Shown here: positions 54,458 through 63,465 of the stretch, piece after piece
Numbering within the stretch: the first letter of the stretch is position 1
Layout: every line of letters starts with the position of its first letter
Source: Nostocoides sp. Soil756
Lineage (GTDB): Bacteria; Actinomycetota; Actinomycetes; Actinomycetales; Dermatophilaceae
DNA: 64,000 nucleotides
Direction: 5' to 3'
Assembly (NCBI RefSeq): GCF_001428065.1
Contig: NZ_LMSE01000002.1
Coordinates: forward strand, 1,270,120 to 1,334,119
Program-made: the position numbers and the translations under genes
Notes under the pieces: generated by a model
Told to the model about the DNA's origin: nothing
What the model saw: only the letters and a program-made list of their open reading frames with translations
Databases searched by the model: none

Positions 54458-55714
54458 ATGGCCCAGGTCGAACCGCGGCTCACGTCCCCCGATTCGGTGG
54501 GGATGAGCGCCGACCGCCTCGAGCTCATCGCGCCCGCGCTGCAGAAGTACGTCGACCAGGGCGGCTACGCCGGCTTCACGACGTTGGTGTCGCGCCGCGG
54601 TCGGCTCGTCCACTCCGAGTGCCTCGGTTGGCAGGACCGCGAGGCCGGCGTGCCCGTGGCGGAGGACACGATCTACCGCCTCTACTCGATGACCAAGCCG
54701 ATCATCTGCACCGCCCTGATGACCCTGTTCGAAGAGGGGAAGTTCCAGCTCGTCGACCCGGTCGCCAAGTGGATCCCGGCCTTCGCGGCGACGAAGATCG
54801 CCGGCCCGGACGGGACGCTCGAGGACCAGTCGCTGCTACGCCCGATGCAGGTCCGCGACCTGATGAGCCACACCAGTGGGCTCACCTACGACTTCCTCGA
54901 GGACTTCCCGGTCGCGGAGCAATACCGCCAGAAGCGGATCGGCAACGACCCGACGCGTACCCTCGAGCAGTTCGTCGACGAGGTCGCCACGCTTCCGCTG
55001 GCCTTCGCGCCCGGGACACGTTGGCACTACAGCGTGGGCATCGACGTCGCAGCCCGTCTGATCGAGGTGATCTCGGGCCAGAAGCTCGGGGAGTTCCTCT
55101 CGGAGCGCCTGTTCGGGCCGCTCGGTATGACGGACACGGGTTTCGGCGTGCCGGAGTCGGAGCGTGGCCGTCTTGCCGCCATGTACGGCCTCCCGGACAT
55201 CGTCGGCCAGGACATGACGTTCACCAAGCTCGCGATCGCCTTCGCCACCGGCGACCTCGGCCGCCGGGACGTGGACGCGACGTACCCGAGCGACACCCCG
55301 GACGTCTTCCAGCGCGGTGGCCACGGCCTGTTCGGCACCGGTCCGGACTACCTGCGGTTCGCGAACATGCTGCTCACGGGCAAGGCCGAGGACGGCACCC
55401 GCATCCTCGGCCGCAAGACGCTCGAGCTGATGCACACGAACCACCTCGCGCCGACGCTGCTGCCGTACACCCTCGGCGGCGTTGCAGCGCCCGGGTACGG
55501 GTTCGGCCTCGGCTCCCGCGTCGCCATGGACATCGGCCAGACCGCACTGGCGGGCTCTGTCGGCGAGTTCGGCTGGTCCGGTGCGGCCAAGACCTACTTC
55601 TGGGTCGATCCGGTGGAGGAGATCGTCGGGGTGCTCATGACGCAGCACATGGTCGGCTTCGACCTGCCCGAGGCCGACTTCCGCGCGGTCGTCTACCAAG
55701 CCATCGAGGACTGA
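54458..55714 (+). CDS. Beta-lactamase-fold serine hydrolase (class C/EstB-like)
   Basis: 418 aa from ATG 54458 with AAAGGAG 8 bp upstream. Beta-lactamase (PF00144) domain: nucleophile motif S77-M-T-K80 in YRLYSMTKPII, Y191-S-V in TRWHYSVGIDV replacing the usual YxN, VRDLMSHTSGLTYDF, EFLSERLFGPLGMTDTGFG, and HGLFGTGPDYLRFANML. No signal peptide, so cytosolic; this and the YSV motif favour an esterase or transesterase (EstB/LovD group) over an antibiotic resistance enzyme. It is flanked by two HepT remnants, suggesting the gene was placed inside a toxin-antitoxin region. Confidence 0.88.
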   Translation: MAQVEPRLTSPDSVGMSADRLELIAPALQKYVDQGGYAGFTTLVSRRGRLVHSECLGWQDREAGVPVAEDTIYRLYSMTKPIICTALMTLFEEGKFQLVDPVAKWIPAFAATKIAGPDGTLEDQSLLRPMQVRDLMSHTSGLTYDFLEDFPVAEQYRQKRIGNDPTRTLEQFVDEVATLPLAFAPGTRWHYSVGIDVAARLIEVISGQKLGEFLSERLFGPLGMTDTGFGVPESERGRLAAMYGLPDIVGQDMTFTKLAIAFATGDLGRRDVDATYPSDTPDVFQRGGHGLFGTGPDYLRFANMLLTGKAEDGTRILGRKTLELMHTNHLAPTLLPYTLGGVAAPGYGFGLGSRVAMDIGQTALAGSVGEFGWSGAAKTYFWVDPVEEIVGVLMTQHMVGFDLPEADFRAVVYQAIED

Positions 55715-56007
55715 CGCCCTGGCCGGCAGTCGGTTCGCCGAGGTGCGTGGCGACGGACTCGTGACGTCGGGAGGCCCCCGCCCCGGTGGCTGCTGCCCGG
55801 GCACCATTGCCGACGGGGCCACGTCGGCCGAGCATGCACCTCCGAAAGTGCGGTCCCCGGCAGTGACTCCCTGACCCAAGCGGACGAGGTCGGCGCACGT
55901 CCGCGGCGCCGCTAGCTTACGGTGCAGACCAGTCCGAGGGTCCTCGCTCAGCTGGTGACCCACCGTATGTCGACGACGCTTGAAGACTGGATGGTCGCGA
56001 CGCCCGA

Positions 56008-56153
56008 GATTGCATGTCTGAGGTTCCGTGGGCATCCATCGCCGTCTACGCAACGTCGTCGTGCACGCGTACTTCCGCCTGAAACCAGACGTGATCCGCG
56101 ACATCGTCGGCCACGAGCCGGCGGACCTGGCTCACGCAATCCACAACCGCTGA
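56008..56153 (+). pseudogene. Second HepT/DUF86 remnant (C-terminal part)
   Basis: DCMSEVPWASIA (frame 1) followed after a one-base shift by HRRLRNVVVHAYFRLKPDVI, RDIVGHEPADLAHAIHNR, stop 56153. The E-x-PW, RNxxVHxY and C-terminal DIV...L..AI patterns are those of DUF86/HepT, and the RNVVVHAY part is the Rx4-6H catalytic motif missing from the first remnant. No N-terminal half is found upstream. The 293-bp gap before it (55715-56007) holds nothing else I can support. Confidence 0.7.
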
Positions 56154-56498
56154 GCCCAGCCGCCTGGCTCTCGTCCATCCGAGCCGACTCCGCGCCTGAG
56201 CGCGGGGATGCACTCTCACGCAAGAACAGCCGCGTCGCGGCGGAGTGCTGCACGTCCGGCCGGCGACCGTCTGGCGGCGAAGTGGGGCAGTCCGTCGCGA
56301 GGGTCCATAGCGGTGCTCGTGTCGACGGCCCTGTGTCACGCTCATCCCATGAGATCGGGGCGGTCGGGCTTCTGCGGCGGTTGGGAGACTCCCGTTACTG
56401 CATTCTGGCTGAGCCCCGATCGGGCATTCGGGTCCCCGCCGCGGAGGATGCTGGCGTCCCGCGACCCCCGCATCGCGCCGTCATCAGGCGGCCGAGGG
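56154..56498. other. 345-bp gap, no supported gene
   Basis: Between the second HepT remnant and vapC. Short frames on both strands lack ribosome sites and family patterns. Probably decayed sequence. Confidence 0.45.
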
Positions 56499-56900
56499 CT
56501 AGGTCCGCTCCGTCCGCGTACTGGTCACGAGGACCGTGGCGAGGTGGCCGGACGTTGCGAGCTTGGCGTCGCAGGTGACCAGCGGGATCTGGAGGGCCTC
56601 GGCGAGCGCCAGGTAGGCCGCGTCGTAGCTGGTGAACTGATGCCGCAACGTCCAGATCCGCTCCGCGAGAGGTGACGCCTCGTGCCGGCTGAGCGTGAAG
56701 GAGAAGTAGTCATCACGAGCCTGCTCTGCCATGGTCGGGGTCAGCTTCCTCCCGCGTTCCAGCCCGCGCAGGACCGAGAGCACTTCGATGTCGAGCAGGT
56801 GTGGTGCGGCGAGGTCGCCGCCGAGCAGGTCCAGGAGGTGGGAATCGACATCTGTTCCGACCAGGGCCTCGACCATGGCCGAGGCGTCGACGACGATCAT
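56499..56900 (-). CDS. vapC: VapC-family PIN-domain RNase toxin
   Basis: 133 aa from ATG 56900, overlapping vapB by 4 bp. Four acidic PIN residues are visible: Asp5 (MIVVDASAMVE), Glu39 (LLDIEVLSVL), Asp93 (TSYDAAYLALAEAL) and Asp111 (LVTCDAKLA). Length matches VapC. It should cleave RNA (often tRNA or rRNA) when not bound by VapB. Intact and probably the functional stabiliser of this island. Confidence 0.92.
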   Translation of the reverse strand: MIVVDASAMVEALVGTDVDSHLLDLLGGDLAAPHLLDIEVLSVLRGLERGRKLTPTMAEQARDDYFSFTLSRHEASPLAERIWTLRHQFTSYDAAYLALAEALQIPLVTCDAKLATSGHLATVLVTSTRTERT

Positions 56901-57124
56901 CGGCGTTCAGCCGCGACCGCCTCGAGGACCTCTTGTGCGGTGGGGCCGGCGGTACGGTCCCGCTGACGCAACCGGGCCGTGATCTGGTCGTTGGTCGGGC
57001 GCAAGGCGATCTTGGTCAGCTCCTTGGCGACGTACGCGGACAACGAGGTGCCCTCCTGGGCCGCGCGTTGCTTCAGGATGCGCGCCACATCGTCGGAGAC
57101 ATCCCGGATGTAGAGAGTGCTCAT
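56897..57124 (-). CDS. vapB: VapB/FitA-type ribbon-helix-helix antitoxin
   Basis: 75 aa from ATG 57124. RHH DNA-binding N terminus: STLYIRDVSDDVARILKQRA, AQEGTSLSAYVAKELTKIAL; C-terminal toxin-binding tail TAGPTAQEVLEAVAAERR. FitA/StbC-like family. The promoter should lie in the 190-bp gap to 57314; a TGCTAGCA-type element (57131 region, GCATGCTAGC on one strand) could be part of the operator. Confidence 0.9.
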   Translation of the reverse strand: MSTLYIRDVSDDVARILKQRAAQEGTSLSAYVAKELTKIALRPTNDQITARLRQRDRTAGPTAQEVLEAVAAERR

Positions 57125-57311
57125 GCCGTCATGCTAGCATTGTGCAAGCACCGCGGCCGATGGCGAACCATCCGCATGGTGCCTGCGATTGGGTGCGAAC
57201 GAGGGGTAGCCCTGTCCGAACGATGCGACGCGGCCTCGAGGCCTGTCGCACCTCTGCTCCAGGTCCGGACGGTCTGGTCGAGTGCCCTCGGTGGTCGAAC
57301 AGGGACACCCT

Positions 57312-57405
57312 CCCTCAGAGTCGGGGGACGAACTCGAGCCCGCGCAGGGCGTCGAGCAGCAACCCGGCCGCGCGGCGAGCCGCCACGAGGCGCACGCCCT
57401 CGCAC
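57312..57405 (-). repeat. Right direct repeat of the 4.6-kb island
   Basis: Native 3' end of the SOS-box gene; partner of 52674-52767. 69 bp identical (57337-57405), remaining 25 bp with four mismatches. Confidence 0.85.
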
Positions 57406-57773
57406 TCGAGGTCGGCCAACACCTGGGTGACACCCTCGGGCCCGATGTCGTCGACCAACGCCACCCGCACCTCACGGTAGGACGAGCGCATCGCCTCGAG
57501 CTGGGCGTCGAGGTGGTTCACCGCCAGCCAGGCCAGGGCCACCGGATGCCGGCGCCAGGACGGGTAGAGCCGGTAGTCGGGTGGGCAGTGGTCGAGCAGC
57601 CACGCCACCGCCCGGTGCTGCCAGCCCCGCTCGCCCGGCGGCGGCACGCCCTGCGGCCACCCCGGGGGCCCGCCCGCTCCGGTGGCCCCGGCCCCCGACC
57701 GCTGCCGGACCGGGGCCGCCGGGGTGGGGGCGCGCAGGGGCGGCTCGCCGGCCGCTCCCGCATCATCGAACAT
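57315..57773 (-). CDS. Conserved Micrococcales-type protein with LexA box at its start
   Basis: 152 aa from ATG 57773. N-terminal 50 residues are Pro/Gly/Ala-rich and disordered; the conserved part is RAVAWLLDHCPPDYRLYPSW, RRHPVALAWLAVNHLDAQLE, ALVDDIGPEGVTQVLADLEC, and LLDALRGLEFVPRL. The helical LRGLEFVPRL end resembles similar actinobacterial proteins I know only as uncharacterised. Its start codon is inside a perfect LexA-box palindrome, so it is probably induced by DNA damage. Its 3' end is the apparent target of the island inserted to the left. Confidence 0.75.
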   Translation of the reverse strand: MFDDAGAAGEPPLRAPTPAAPVRQRSGAGATGAGGPPGWPQGVPPPGERGWQHRAVAWLLDHCPPDYRLYPSWRRHPVALAWLAVNHLDAQLEAMRSSYREVRVALVDDIGPEGVTQVLADLECEGVRLVAARRAAGLLLDALRGLEFVPRL

Positions 57774-57785
57774 GTGTTCGATGAT
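57762..57785. promoter_or_regulatory. LexA (SOS) box overlapping a start codon
   Basis: TCGAAC-ATGT-GTTCGA (57766-57781) within a 24-bp perfect palindrome (ATCATCGAACA and complement, 2-bp spacer). This matches the actinobacterial LexA consensus TCGAAC-N4-GTTCGA. The ATG of the minus-strand gene is 57773-57771, inside the box, so the transcript is either leaderless or starts within the operator. Confidence 0.85.
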
Positions 57786-57950
57786 AGGCCCTCGGCGGGG
57801 ATGCCGTCAGCCGTGCAGCGATCACGCGAGGACGGCCGGACCCCCTTCGCCCGACGCCGTTCCACCTACTGGACCGCCGCGACTGAAATAACCGTGCGTT
57901 ATACATTGCATGACGCAACGTAACTCTTTCCGAGCCCTGAGGAACCCCCG

Positions 57951-59657
57951 ATGACGATGACCGACTCCACGACGCGAGCCCTGCGGCCCCCGCGCGCCGG
58001 CCGGTCCAACGGTCAGTGGGCCGTCGACGGCACCGCCCCCCTCAACGCCAACGAGGAGTGGAAGCAGGAGGAGGGCGGCCTCTCCGTCCGCGCCCGCATC
58101 GAGCAGGTGTACTCCAAGGAAGGTTTCGGATCCATCCCGCCCCAGGACCTCAGCGGCCGGTTCCGCTGGTGGGGCCTGTACACCCAGCGCCGGCCCGGCA
58201 TCGACGGCGGCCGCACCGCCCAGCTCGACGACACCGAGCTCGCCGACGAGTACTTCATGCTGCGGGCGCGCATCGACGGGGGTGCCCTGACCCTGGAGCA
58301 GCTGCGCGTCCTGGCGCAGATCTCCACCGAGTTCGCGCGCGGCACCGCCGACATCAGCGACCGCCAGAACCTGCAGTACCACTGGATCCGCATCGAGGAC
58401 GTGCCCGAGATCTGGCGTCGCCTGGAGGCCGTCGGCCTCCAGACCACCGAGGCCTGCGGCGACACCCCGCGGGTGGTCATGGGCAGCCCGCTCGCCGGCA
58501 TCGCCGCCGACGAGATCGTCGACCCCACCCCCGTCGTCGACGAGATCGTCGAGCGGTTCATCGGTGACCCCGAGCTGGCGAACCTCCCCCGCAAGTTCAA
58601 GACGGCCGTCACCGGCCACCCCAGCCTCGACGTCGTGCACGAGATCAACGACGTCTCCCTGGTCGGTGTCGTGCACCCGACGCTCGGGCCCGGCTACGAC
58701 CTGTGGGTCGGCGGTGGTCTCTCGACCGCCCCGCGCCTCGCCGAGCGGCTGGGCACCTTCGTCCCCGAGGAGCACGCGGCCGAGGTCTGGCACGGGGTCG
58801 TGCGCATCTTCCGCGACTACGGCTACCGGCGGCTGCGCGCCAAGGCCCGCCTGAAGTTCCTCCTCGCCGAGTGGGGCCCGGCCGAGTTCCGGCGGGTGCT
58901 CGAGGAGGAGTACCTGGGCTTCGCCCTGCCCGACGGACCGGCCCCGGCCCGCGCCACCACCCCGGGCGACCACGTCGGCGTGCACCTCCAGAAGGACGGC
59001 AACCACTACGTCGGCGCCGCACCGACCGTGGGGCGCGTCAGCGGTGAGCTGCTCGCCGGCCTGGCCGACCTGATGGAGACCGCGGGCAGTGGTCGCGTGC
59101 GCTTCACACCGCATCAGAAGCTGGTCGTTCTCGACGTCGCGCCCGACCGGCTCGACGCGCTGGTCAGCGGCCTCGAGACCCTGGGGCTCTCCGTCTCCCC
59201 CAGCCCGTTCCGGCGCAACACCATCGCCTGCACCGGGATCGAGTTCTGCAAGCTCGCCATCGTCGAGACCAAGGCGGCCGCGGCCACCGCCATCACCGAG
59301 CTCGAGCAGCGGCTCGCCGACGTCACACCGGCGCTGGACACCCCGATCAGCCTGCACGTCAACGGCTGCCCCAACTCGTGCGCCCGCGTCCAGGTCGCCG
59401 ACATCGGGCTCAAGGGCCAGCTGCTCACCGTCGACGGCGAGCAGGTGCCCGGCTTCCAGGTCCACCTCGGCGGCGGCCTCGCCTCCCCCGAGCGCGACGA
59501 GGCCGGCCTCGGGCGCACCGTGCGCGGGCTCAAGGTCACCGCCGACGAGCTGCCCGACCTCGTCGAACGCCTCGTGCGCCGCTTCCTCGACCAGCGTGAG
59601 GGCGGCGAGAGCTTCTCGGCCTGGGCCCACCGTGCCGACGAGGACGAGCTGCGATGA
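57951..59657 (+). CDS. sir: Ferredoxin-dependent assimilatory sulfite (nitrite) reductase
   Basis: 568 aa from ATG 57951. Two ferrodoxin-like/nitrite reductase repeats: GRFRWWGLYTQRRPGIDGGR, FARGTADISDRQNLQYHWIR (siroheme-binding Arg region) and the [4Fe-4S]-siroheme cysteines in ACTGIEFCKLAIVET and HVNGCPNSCARVQVADIG. Reduces sulfite to sulfide (or nitrite to ammonia). The cysH gene overlapping by 4 bp makes sulfite the likely substrate. AT-richer upstream DNA (57885-57925) contains TTGC-ATGAC-GCAA, a possible operator. Confidence 0.93.
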   Translation: MTMTDSTTRALRPPRAGRSNGQWAVDGTAPLNANEEWKQEEGGLSVRARIEQVYSKEGFGSIPPQDLSGRFRWWGLYTQRRPGIDGGRTAQLDDTELADEYFMLRARIDGGALTLEQLRVLAQISTEFARGTADISDRQNLQYHWIRIEDVPEIWRRLEAVGLQTTEACGDTPRVVMGSPLAGIAADEIVDPTPVVDEIVERFIGDPELANLPRKFKTAVTGHPSLDVVHEINDVSLVGVVHPTLGPGYDLWVGGGLSTAPRLAERLGTFVPEEHAAEVWHGVVRIFRDYGYRRLRAKARLKFLLAEWGPAEFRRVLEEEYLGFALPDGPAPARATTPGDHVGVHLQKDGNHYVGAAPTVGRVSGELLAGLADLMETAGSGRVRFTPHQKLVVLDVAPDRLDALVSGLETLGLSVSPSPFRRNTIACTGIEFCKLAIVETKAAAATAITELEQRLADVTPALDTPISLHVNGCPNSCARVQVADIGLKGQLLTVDGEQVPGFQVHLGGGLASPERDEAGLGRTVRGLKVTADELPDLVERLVRRFLDQREGGESFSAWAHRADEDELR

Positions 59658-60370
59658 CCGCCGTCGCCACCCGCACCCGCCGGTCCACCGAGCAGCTGCG
59701 CGCGCTCGCCCACGACGGGCAGCGCCTCGTCGGCGAGGCCTCCGCCGACGAGGTCGTCGCCTGGGCCGCCCGCACCTTCCCCGGCACCCTGGCCGTCGCC
59801 AGCAGCATGGAGACCGGGGTGCTGCCCCACCTGGTCTCGCAGCACGCGCCCGGTATCGACGTGCTCTTCCTCGACACTGGGTACCACTTCGCCGAGACCC
59901 TGGGCGCCCGCGACGAGGTCGACCTCACCCTCGACGTCACGGTGGTCGACGTGCGCGCCCGCCTCACCGTCGCCGAGCAGGACGCCCGCTTCGGCCCGCG
60001 CCTGCACGACCGCGACCCCGCCGCCTGCTGCCGGATGCGCAAGGTCGAGCCGCTGCGCGAGGCCCTCGCCGGCTACGAGTGCTGGATGTCCGGCGTCCGC
60101 CGTGACGAGTCCGCCGCCCGGGCCGACACCCCGCTGGTGACCTTCGACGAGACCAACGGCATCGTCAAGGTCAACCCGCTGGCGGCCTGGACCCATGACC
60201 GGATGCTGGGCTACGGCCTGATGCACCGCGTCCCGGTGAACCTGCTGCTCTCCGACGAGTACCCCTCGATCGGGTGCGCCCCGTGCACCGCGCGCGTCGA
60301 GCCGGGCGCCGACCCGCGCTCGGGGCGCTGGGCCGGCCTCGACAAGACGGAGTGCGGCATCCACCAGTGA
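59654..60370 (+). CDS. cysH: APS/PAPS reductase CysH
   Basis: 238 aa from ATG 59654, overlapping sir (ATGA). PAPS-reductase fold: LAVASSMETGVLPHLVSQHA, VLFLDTGYHFAETLGARDEV, then the iron-sulfur cysteines of the APS-reducing type: CC in AACCRMRKVEPL and CxxC in GCAPCTARVEPG, and the end TECGIHQ with the catalytic Cys. The extra cysteines predict a [4Fe-4S] adenylylsulfate reductase as in other Actinobacteria. Supplies sulfite to the upstream reductase. Confidence 0.94.
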   Translation: MTAVATRTRRSTEQLRALAHDGQRLVGEASADEVVAWAARTFPGTLAVASSMETGVLPHLVSQHAPGIDVLFLDTGYHFAETLGARDEVDLTLDVTVVDVRARLTVAEQDARFGPRLHDRDPAACCRMRKVEPLREALAGYECWMSGVRRDESAARADTPLVTFDETNGIVKVNPLAAWTHDRMLGYGLMHRVPVNLLLSDEYPSIGCAPCTARVEPGADPRSGRWAGLDKTECGIHQ

Positions 60371-60415
60371 CCGGGCGGGGCCACCGGTCTCCCGGGGTCC
60401 TGCGAGGGGAACAGC

Positions 60416-60448
60416 ACGCCGCCCCGGACCGATGGTCCGGGGCGGCGT
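60416..60448. terminator. Strong hairpin between cysH and acnA
   Basis: ACGCCGCCCCGGAC and its complement form a 14-bp perfect stem with a CGATG loop, between convergent genes; short TCTCG follows. Bidirectional terminator. Confidence 0.8.
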
Positions 60449-60473
60449 CTCGTGGTGGTGCGCGGTGCGGGCG

Positions 60474-63263
60474 TCAGCGCACGAGGCTGCGCAGCACGTA
60501 CTGCAGGATGCCGCCGTTGCGGTAGTAGTCGGCCTCGCCGGGGGTGTCGATGCGCACCACGGCGTCGAACTCGACCGGGTCGGCACCCTCGCGGGTCGCG
60601 GTGACGTGCACCGTGGCCGGGCTCGGCCCGTCGTTGAGCGCGGTCAGGCCCGAGATCGAGAACGTCTCGGTGCCGTCGAGCCCGAGCGAGTCGGCGGTCT
60701 CACCGGCCGGGTACTGCAGCGGGGCCACGCCCATCCCGATGAGGTTGGAGCGGTGGATGCGCTCGTAGGACTCGGCGATGACGGCCTTGACCCCCAGCAG
60801 GGCGGTGCCCTTGGCGGCCCAGTCGCGTGAGGAGCCCGAGCCGTACTCCTTGCCCGCGAGGATGACCAGCGGGACGCCGGCCTCCTGGTAGGCGGCGGAG
60901 GCGTCGAAGATGGTCGTCTGCTCGCCGCCCGCGAGGAAGTTGCGGGTGAAGCCGCCCTCGACGTCGTCGAGCAGCAGGTTCCGCAGCCGGATGTTGGCGA
61001 AGGTGCCGCGGATCATCACCTCGTGGTTGCCGCGGCGCGAGCCGTAGGAGTTGAAGTTCTTGCGCTCGACACCGTGCTCGGCCAGGTAGTGACCGGCCGG
61101 GCTGTCGGCCTTGATCGAGCCGGCCGGGCTGATGTGGTCGGTCGTGACCGAGTCGCCCAGCTTCGCGAGGACCCGGGCGCCGTCGATGTCGGCCACCGGC
61201 GTGGTGTCCATCGACATGCCGTCGAAGTACGGGGGCTTGCGCACGTACGTGGAGTCGGCGTCCCAGTCGAAGGTCTTGCCCTCGGGCGTCGGCAGTGACC
61301 GCCAGCGCTCGTCGCCGGCGAAGACGTCGGCGTAGTCCTCGGTGAACATCTCCTGGCTGATGCTCGCCGCGATGGTCCGCTCGACGTCGGCCGGCGCCGG
61401 CCACAGGTCCTTGAGGAACACGTCGTTGCCGTCGTGGTCCTGGCCCAGGGGCTCGGTGTCGAAGTCGAAGTCCATCGTCCCCGCGAGGGCGTAGGCGATG
61501 ACCAGCGGCGGGGAGGCCAGGTAGTTCATCTTCACGTCGGGGTTGATCCGGCCCTCGAAGTTGCGGTTGCCCGAGAGGACCGAGACCACGGCGAGGTCGT
61601 TGTCGTTGATGGCCTTGCTGATCTCGTCGCTGAGCGGGCCCGAGTTGCCGATGCACGTGGTGCAGCCGTAGCCGACGAGGTAGAACCCGAGCTTCTCGAG
61701 GTAGGGCCACATGCCGGCCTTCTCGTAGTAGCCGGTGACGACCTTGGAGCCCGGCGCCATCGAGGTCTTGACCCACGGGGCGACGGTCAGGCCGCGCTCG
61801 ACCGCGTTCTTGGCGAGCATGGCCGCGGCCATCATCACCGACGGGTTCGAGGTGTTGGTGCACGAGGTGATCGAGGCGATCGACACGATGCCGTGGTCGA
61901 TCTCGAACGAGGCGCCCTCGGGGGTGGTGACGGTGACCTTCTTCGAGGGCCGGCCCGCGCCGTCGCCCTCGTCGGCGGGCCGGGACCCACCGTTGCTGCC
62001 GTCGCTGGTGCCCTGCGGCGTGGGGTCGCTGGCCGGGAAGCTGCTGGCGGCGCCGGCATCGCCCTCGTCGTGTGAGACGTAGGTGGGCAGCACCTTGCGG
62101 AACGCGGCCTTGGCGTCGGCCAGGACGATACGGTCCTGCGGGCGCTTCGGGCCGGCGATGGAGGGGACCACGGTCGACAGGTCGAGCTCGAGGTACTCGC
62201 TGTAGCGCGCCTCGGGCTGGTCGGGGCCGGCCTGCAGCCACATCCCCTGCTCCTTGGCGTAGGCCTCGACCAGCGCGACCGACTCGGCCGAGCGCCCGGT
62301 GAGCCGCAGGTACTCGAGGGTGACGTCGTCGATCGGGAAGATCGCACAGGTGGAGCCGAACTCGGGGCTCATGTTGCCGATGGTGGCGCGGTTGGCCAGC
62401 GGCACGGCCGAGACACCGTCGCCGTAGAACTCGACGAACTTGCCGACGACGCCGTGCTTGCGCAGCATCTCGGTGATCGTCAGGACGACGTCGGTGGCGG
62501 TGGCGCCGGCCGGGATGGCGCCGGAGAGCTTGAAGCCGACGACGCGCGGGATGAGCATCGACACCGGCTGGCCCAGCATGGCCGCCTCGGCCTCGATGCC
62601 ACCGACCCCCCAGCCGAGCACGCCGAGGCCGTTGACCATCGTGGTGTGGCTGTCGGTACCGACGCAGGTGTCGGGGTAGGCCACGCCGTCGCGGACCATC
62701 ACGGTGCGGGCCAGGTGCTCGATGTTGACCTGGTGCACGATGCCGGTGCCCGGGGGGACGACCTTGAAGTCGTCGAAGGCGGTCTGGCCCCAGCGCAGGA
62801 ACTTGTAGCGCTCCTCGTTGCGCTCGTACTCGATGGCGACGTTGCGCTCGAAGGCGTCGGCGCGGCCGAAGACGTCGATGATCACCGAGTGGTCGATGAC
62901 CAGCTCGGCCGGGGCGAGCGGGTTGATCTTGGTCGGGTCGCCCCCGAGGTCGGCGACGGCCTCGCGCATGGTGGCGAGGTCGACGACGCACGGGACGCCG
63001 GTGAAGTCCTGCATGATCACCCGCGCCGGGGTGAACTGGATCTCGGTGTCGGGCTGGGCGTCGGCGTCCCAGGAGGCGACCGCGCGGATGTGGTCGGCGG
63101 TGATGTTGGCGCCGTCCTCGGTCCGCAGCAGGTTCTCGAGCAGGACCTTCAGGCTGTACGGGAGGGTCTCACTGCCCTCGACCGCCGACAGCCGGTAGAT
63201 CTCGTAGGACTGCTCCCCCACCTCGAGCGTGCCGTGGGCGTCGAAACTGTTCGTGCTGGCCAC
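60474..63263 (-). CDS. acnA: Aconitate hydratase A
   Basis: 929 aa from ATG 63263. Full AcnA/IRP type: [58 protein letters not shown], Fe-S cysteines in [20 protein letters not shown] and [13 protein letters not shown], swivel domain [19 protein letters not shown] and [16 protein letters not shown] Ser/Gly-rich insert (residues about 405-440, [15 protein letters not shown]) typical of actinobacterial aconitases is present. Isomerises citrate to isocitrate. Promoter carries a perfect 18-bp palindrome. Confidence 0.97.
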   Translation of the reverse strand: MASTNSFDAHGTLEVGEQSYEIYRLSAVEGSETLPYSLKVLLENLLRTEDGANITADHIRAVASWDADAQPDTEIQFTPARVIMQDFTGVPCVVDLATMREAVADLGGDPTKINPLAPAELVIDHSVIIDVFGRADAFERNVAIEYERNEERYKFLRWGQTAFDDFKVVPPGTGIVHQVNIEHLARTVMVRDGVAYPDTCVGTDSHTTMVNGLGVLGWGVGGIEAEAAMLGQPVSMLIPRVVGFKLSGAIPAGATATDVVLTITEMLRKHGVVGKFVEFYGDGVSAVPLANRATIGNMSPEFGSTCAIFPIDDVTLEYLRLTGRSAESVALVEAYAKEQGMWLQAGPDQPEARYSEYLELDLSTVVPSIAGPKRPQDRIVLADAKAAFRKVLPTYVSHDEGDAGAASSFPASDPTPQGTSDGSNGGSRPADEGDGAGRPSKKVTVTTPEGASFEIDHGIVSIASITSCTNTSNPSVMMAAAMLAKNAVERGLTVAPWVKTSMAPGSKVVTGYYEKAGMWPYLEKLGFYLVGYGCTTCIGNSGPLSDEISKAINDNDLAVVSVLSGNRNFEGRINPDVKMNYLASPPLVIAYALAGTMDFDFDTEPLGQDHDGNDVFLKDLWPAPADVERTIAASISQEMFTEDYADVFAGDERWRSLPTPEGKTFDWDADSTYVRKPPYFDGMSMDTTPVADIDGARVLAKLGDSVTTDHISPAGSIKADSPAGHYLAEHGVERKNFNSYGSRRGNHEVMIRGTFANIRLRNLLLDDVEGGFTRNFLAGGEQTTIFDASAAYQEAGVPLVILAGKEYGSGSSRDWAAKGTALLGVKAVIAESYERIHRSNLIGMGVAPLQYPAGETADSLGLDGTETFSISGLTALNDGPSPATVHVTATREGADPVEFDAVVRIDTPGEADYYRNGGILQYVLRSLVR

Positions 63264-63309
63264 CGGGTCTCCCTTCCGAGTCGTGCGTCGTCGCGACGGA
63301 CCCGTGATT

Positions 63310-63327
63310 TATCTTGACGTCAAGATA
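63310..63327. promoter_or_regulatory. Perfect 18-bp palindrome upstream of acnA
   Basis: TATCTTGAC-GTCAAGATA, centred 55 bp before the acnA start. Streptomyces TamR, a MarR-family citrate/aconitate-responsive regulator, is known to bind 18-bp palindromes at aconitase genes; this site is a plausible counterpart. No marR gene is in the window. Confidence 0.7.
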
Positions 63328-63465
63328 TCTAACCACACGGGCCGGACGACGTCGAGCCTATGCCCGCTCCCGGCGCGCCGGGAGGGTCGCCCCTCGGTCT
63401 TCTTGCGCGCGCACACGGCGGGCCGAGAGGATGGCCCGGCACACGGCGAACCGGGAGGGCTGGGA

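Larger units (their letters stand above)
52674..57405. mobile_element. Genomic island flanked by 94-bp direct repeats
   Basis: The 3' end of the SOS-box gene (57315-57773) is present twice: in place at 57312-57405 and as a stranded copy at 52674-52767, offset 4638 bp. The last 69 bp are identical and the four differences nearer the stop codon are all synonymous. The arrangement mirrors the tRNA-Val insertion: a gene kept intact on one side, its 3' end duplicated on the other. Contents are toxin-antitoxin pieces, a hydrolase and one unknown gene. No recombinase is present, so it may be an immobile remnant. Confidence 0.65.

Noticed and set aside
57885-57925. Riboswitch upstream of sir
   Set aside because: Only about 60 bp of AT-richer sequence with a short TTGC/GCAA inverted repeat; no SAM- or cobalamin-riboswitch pattern seen.
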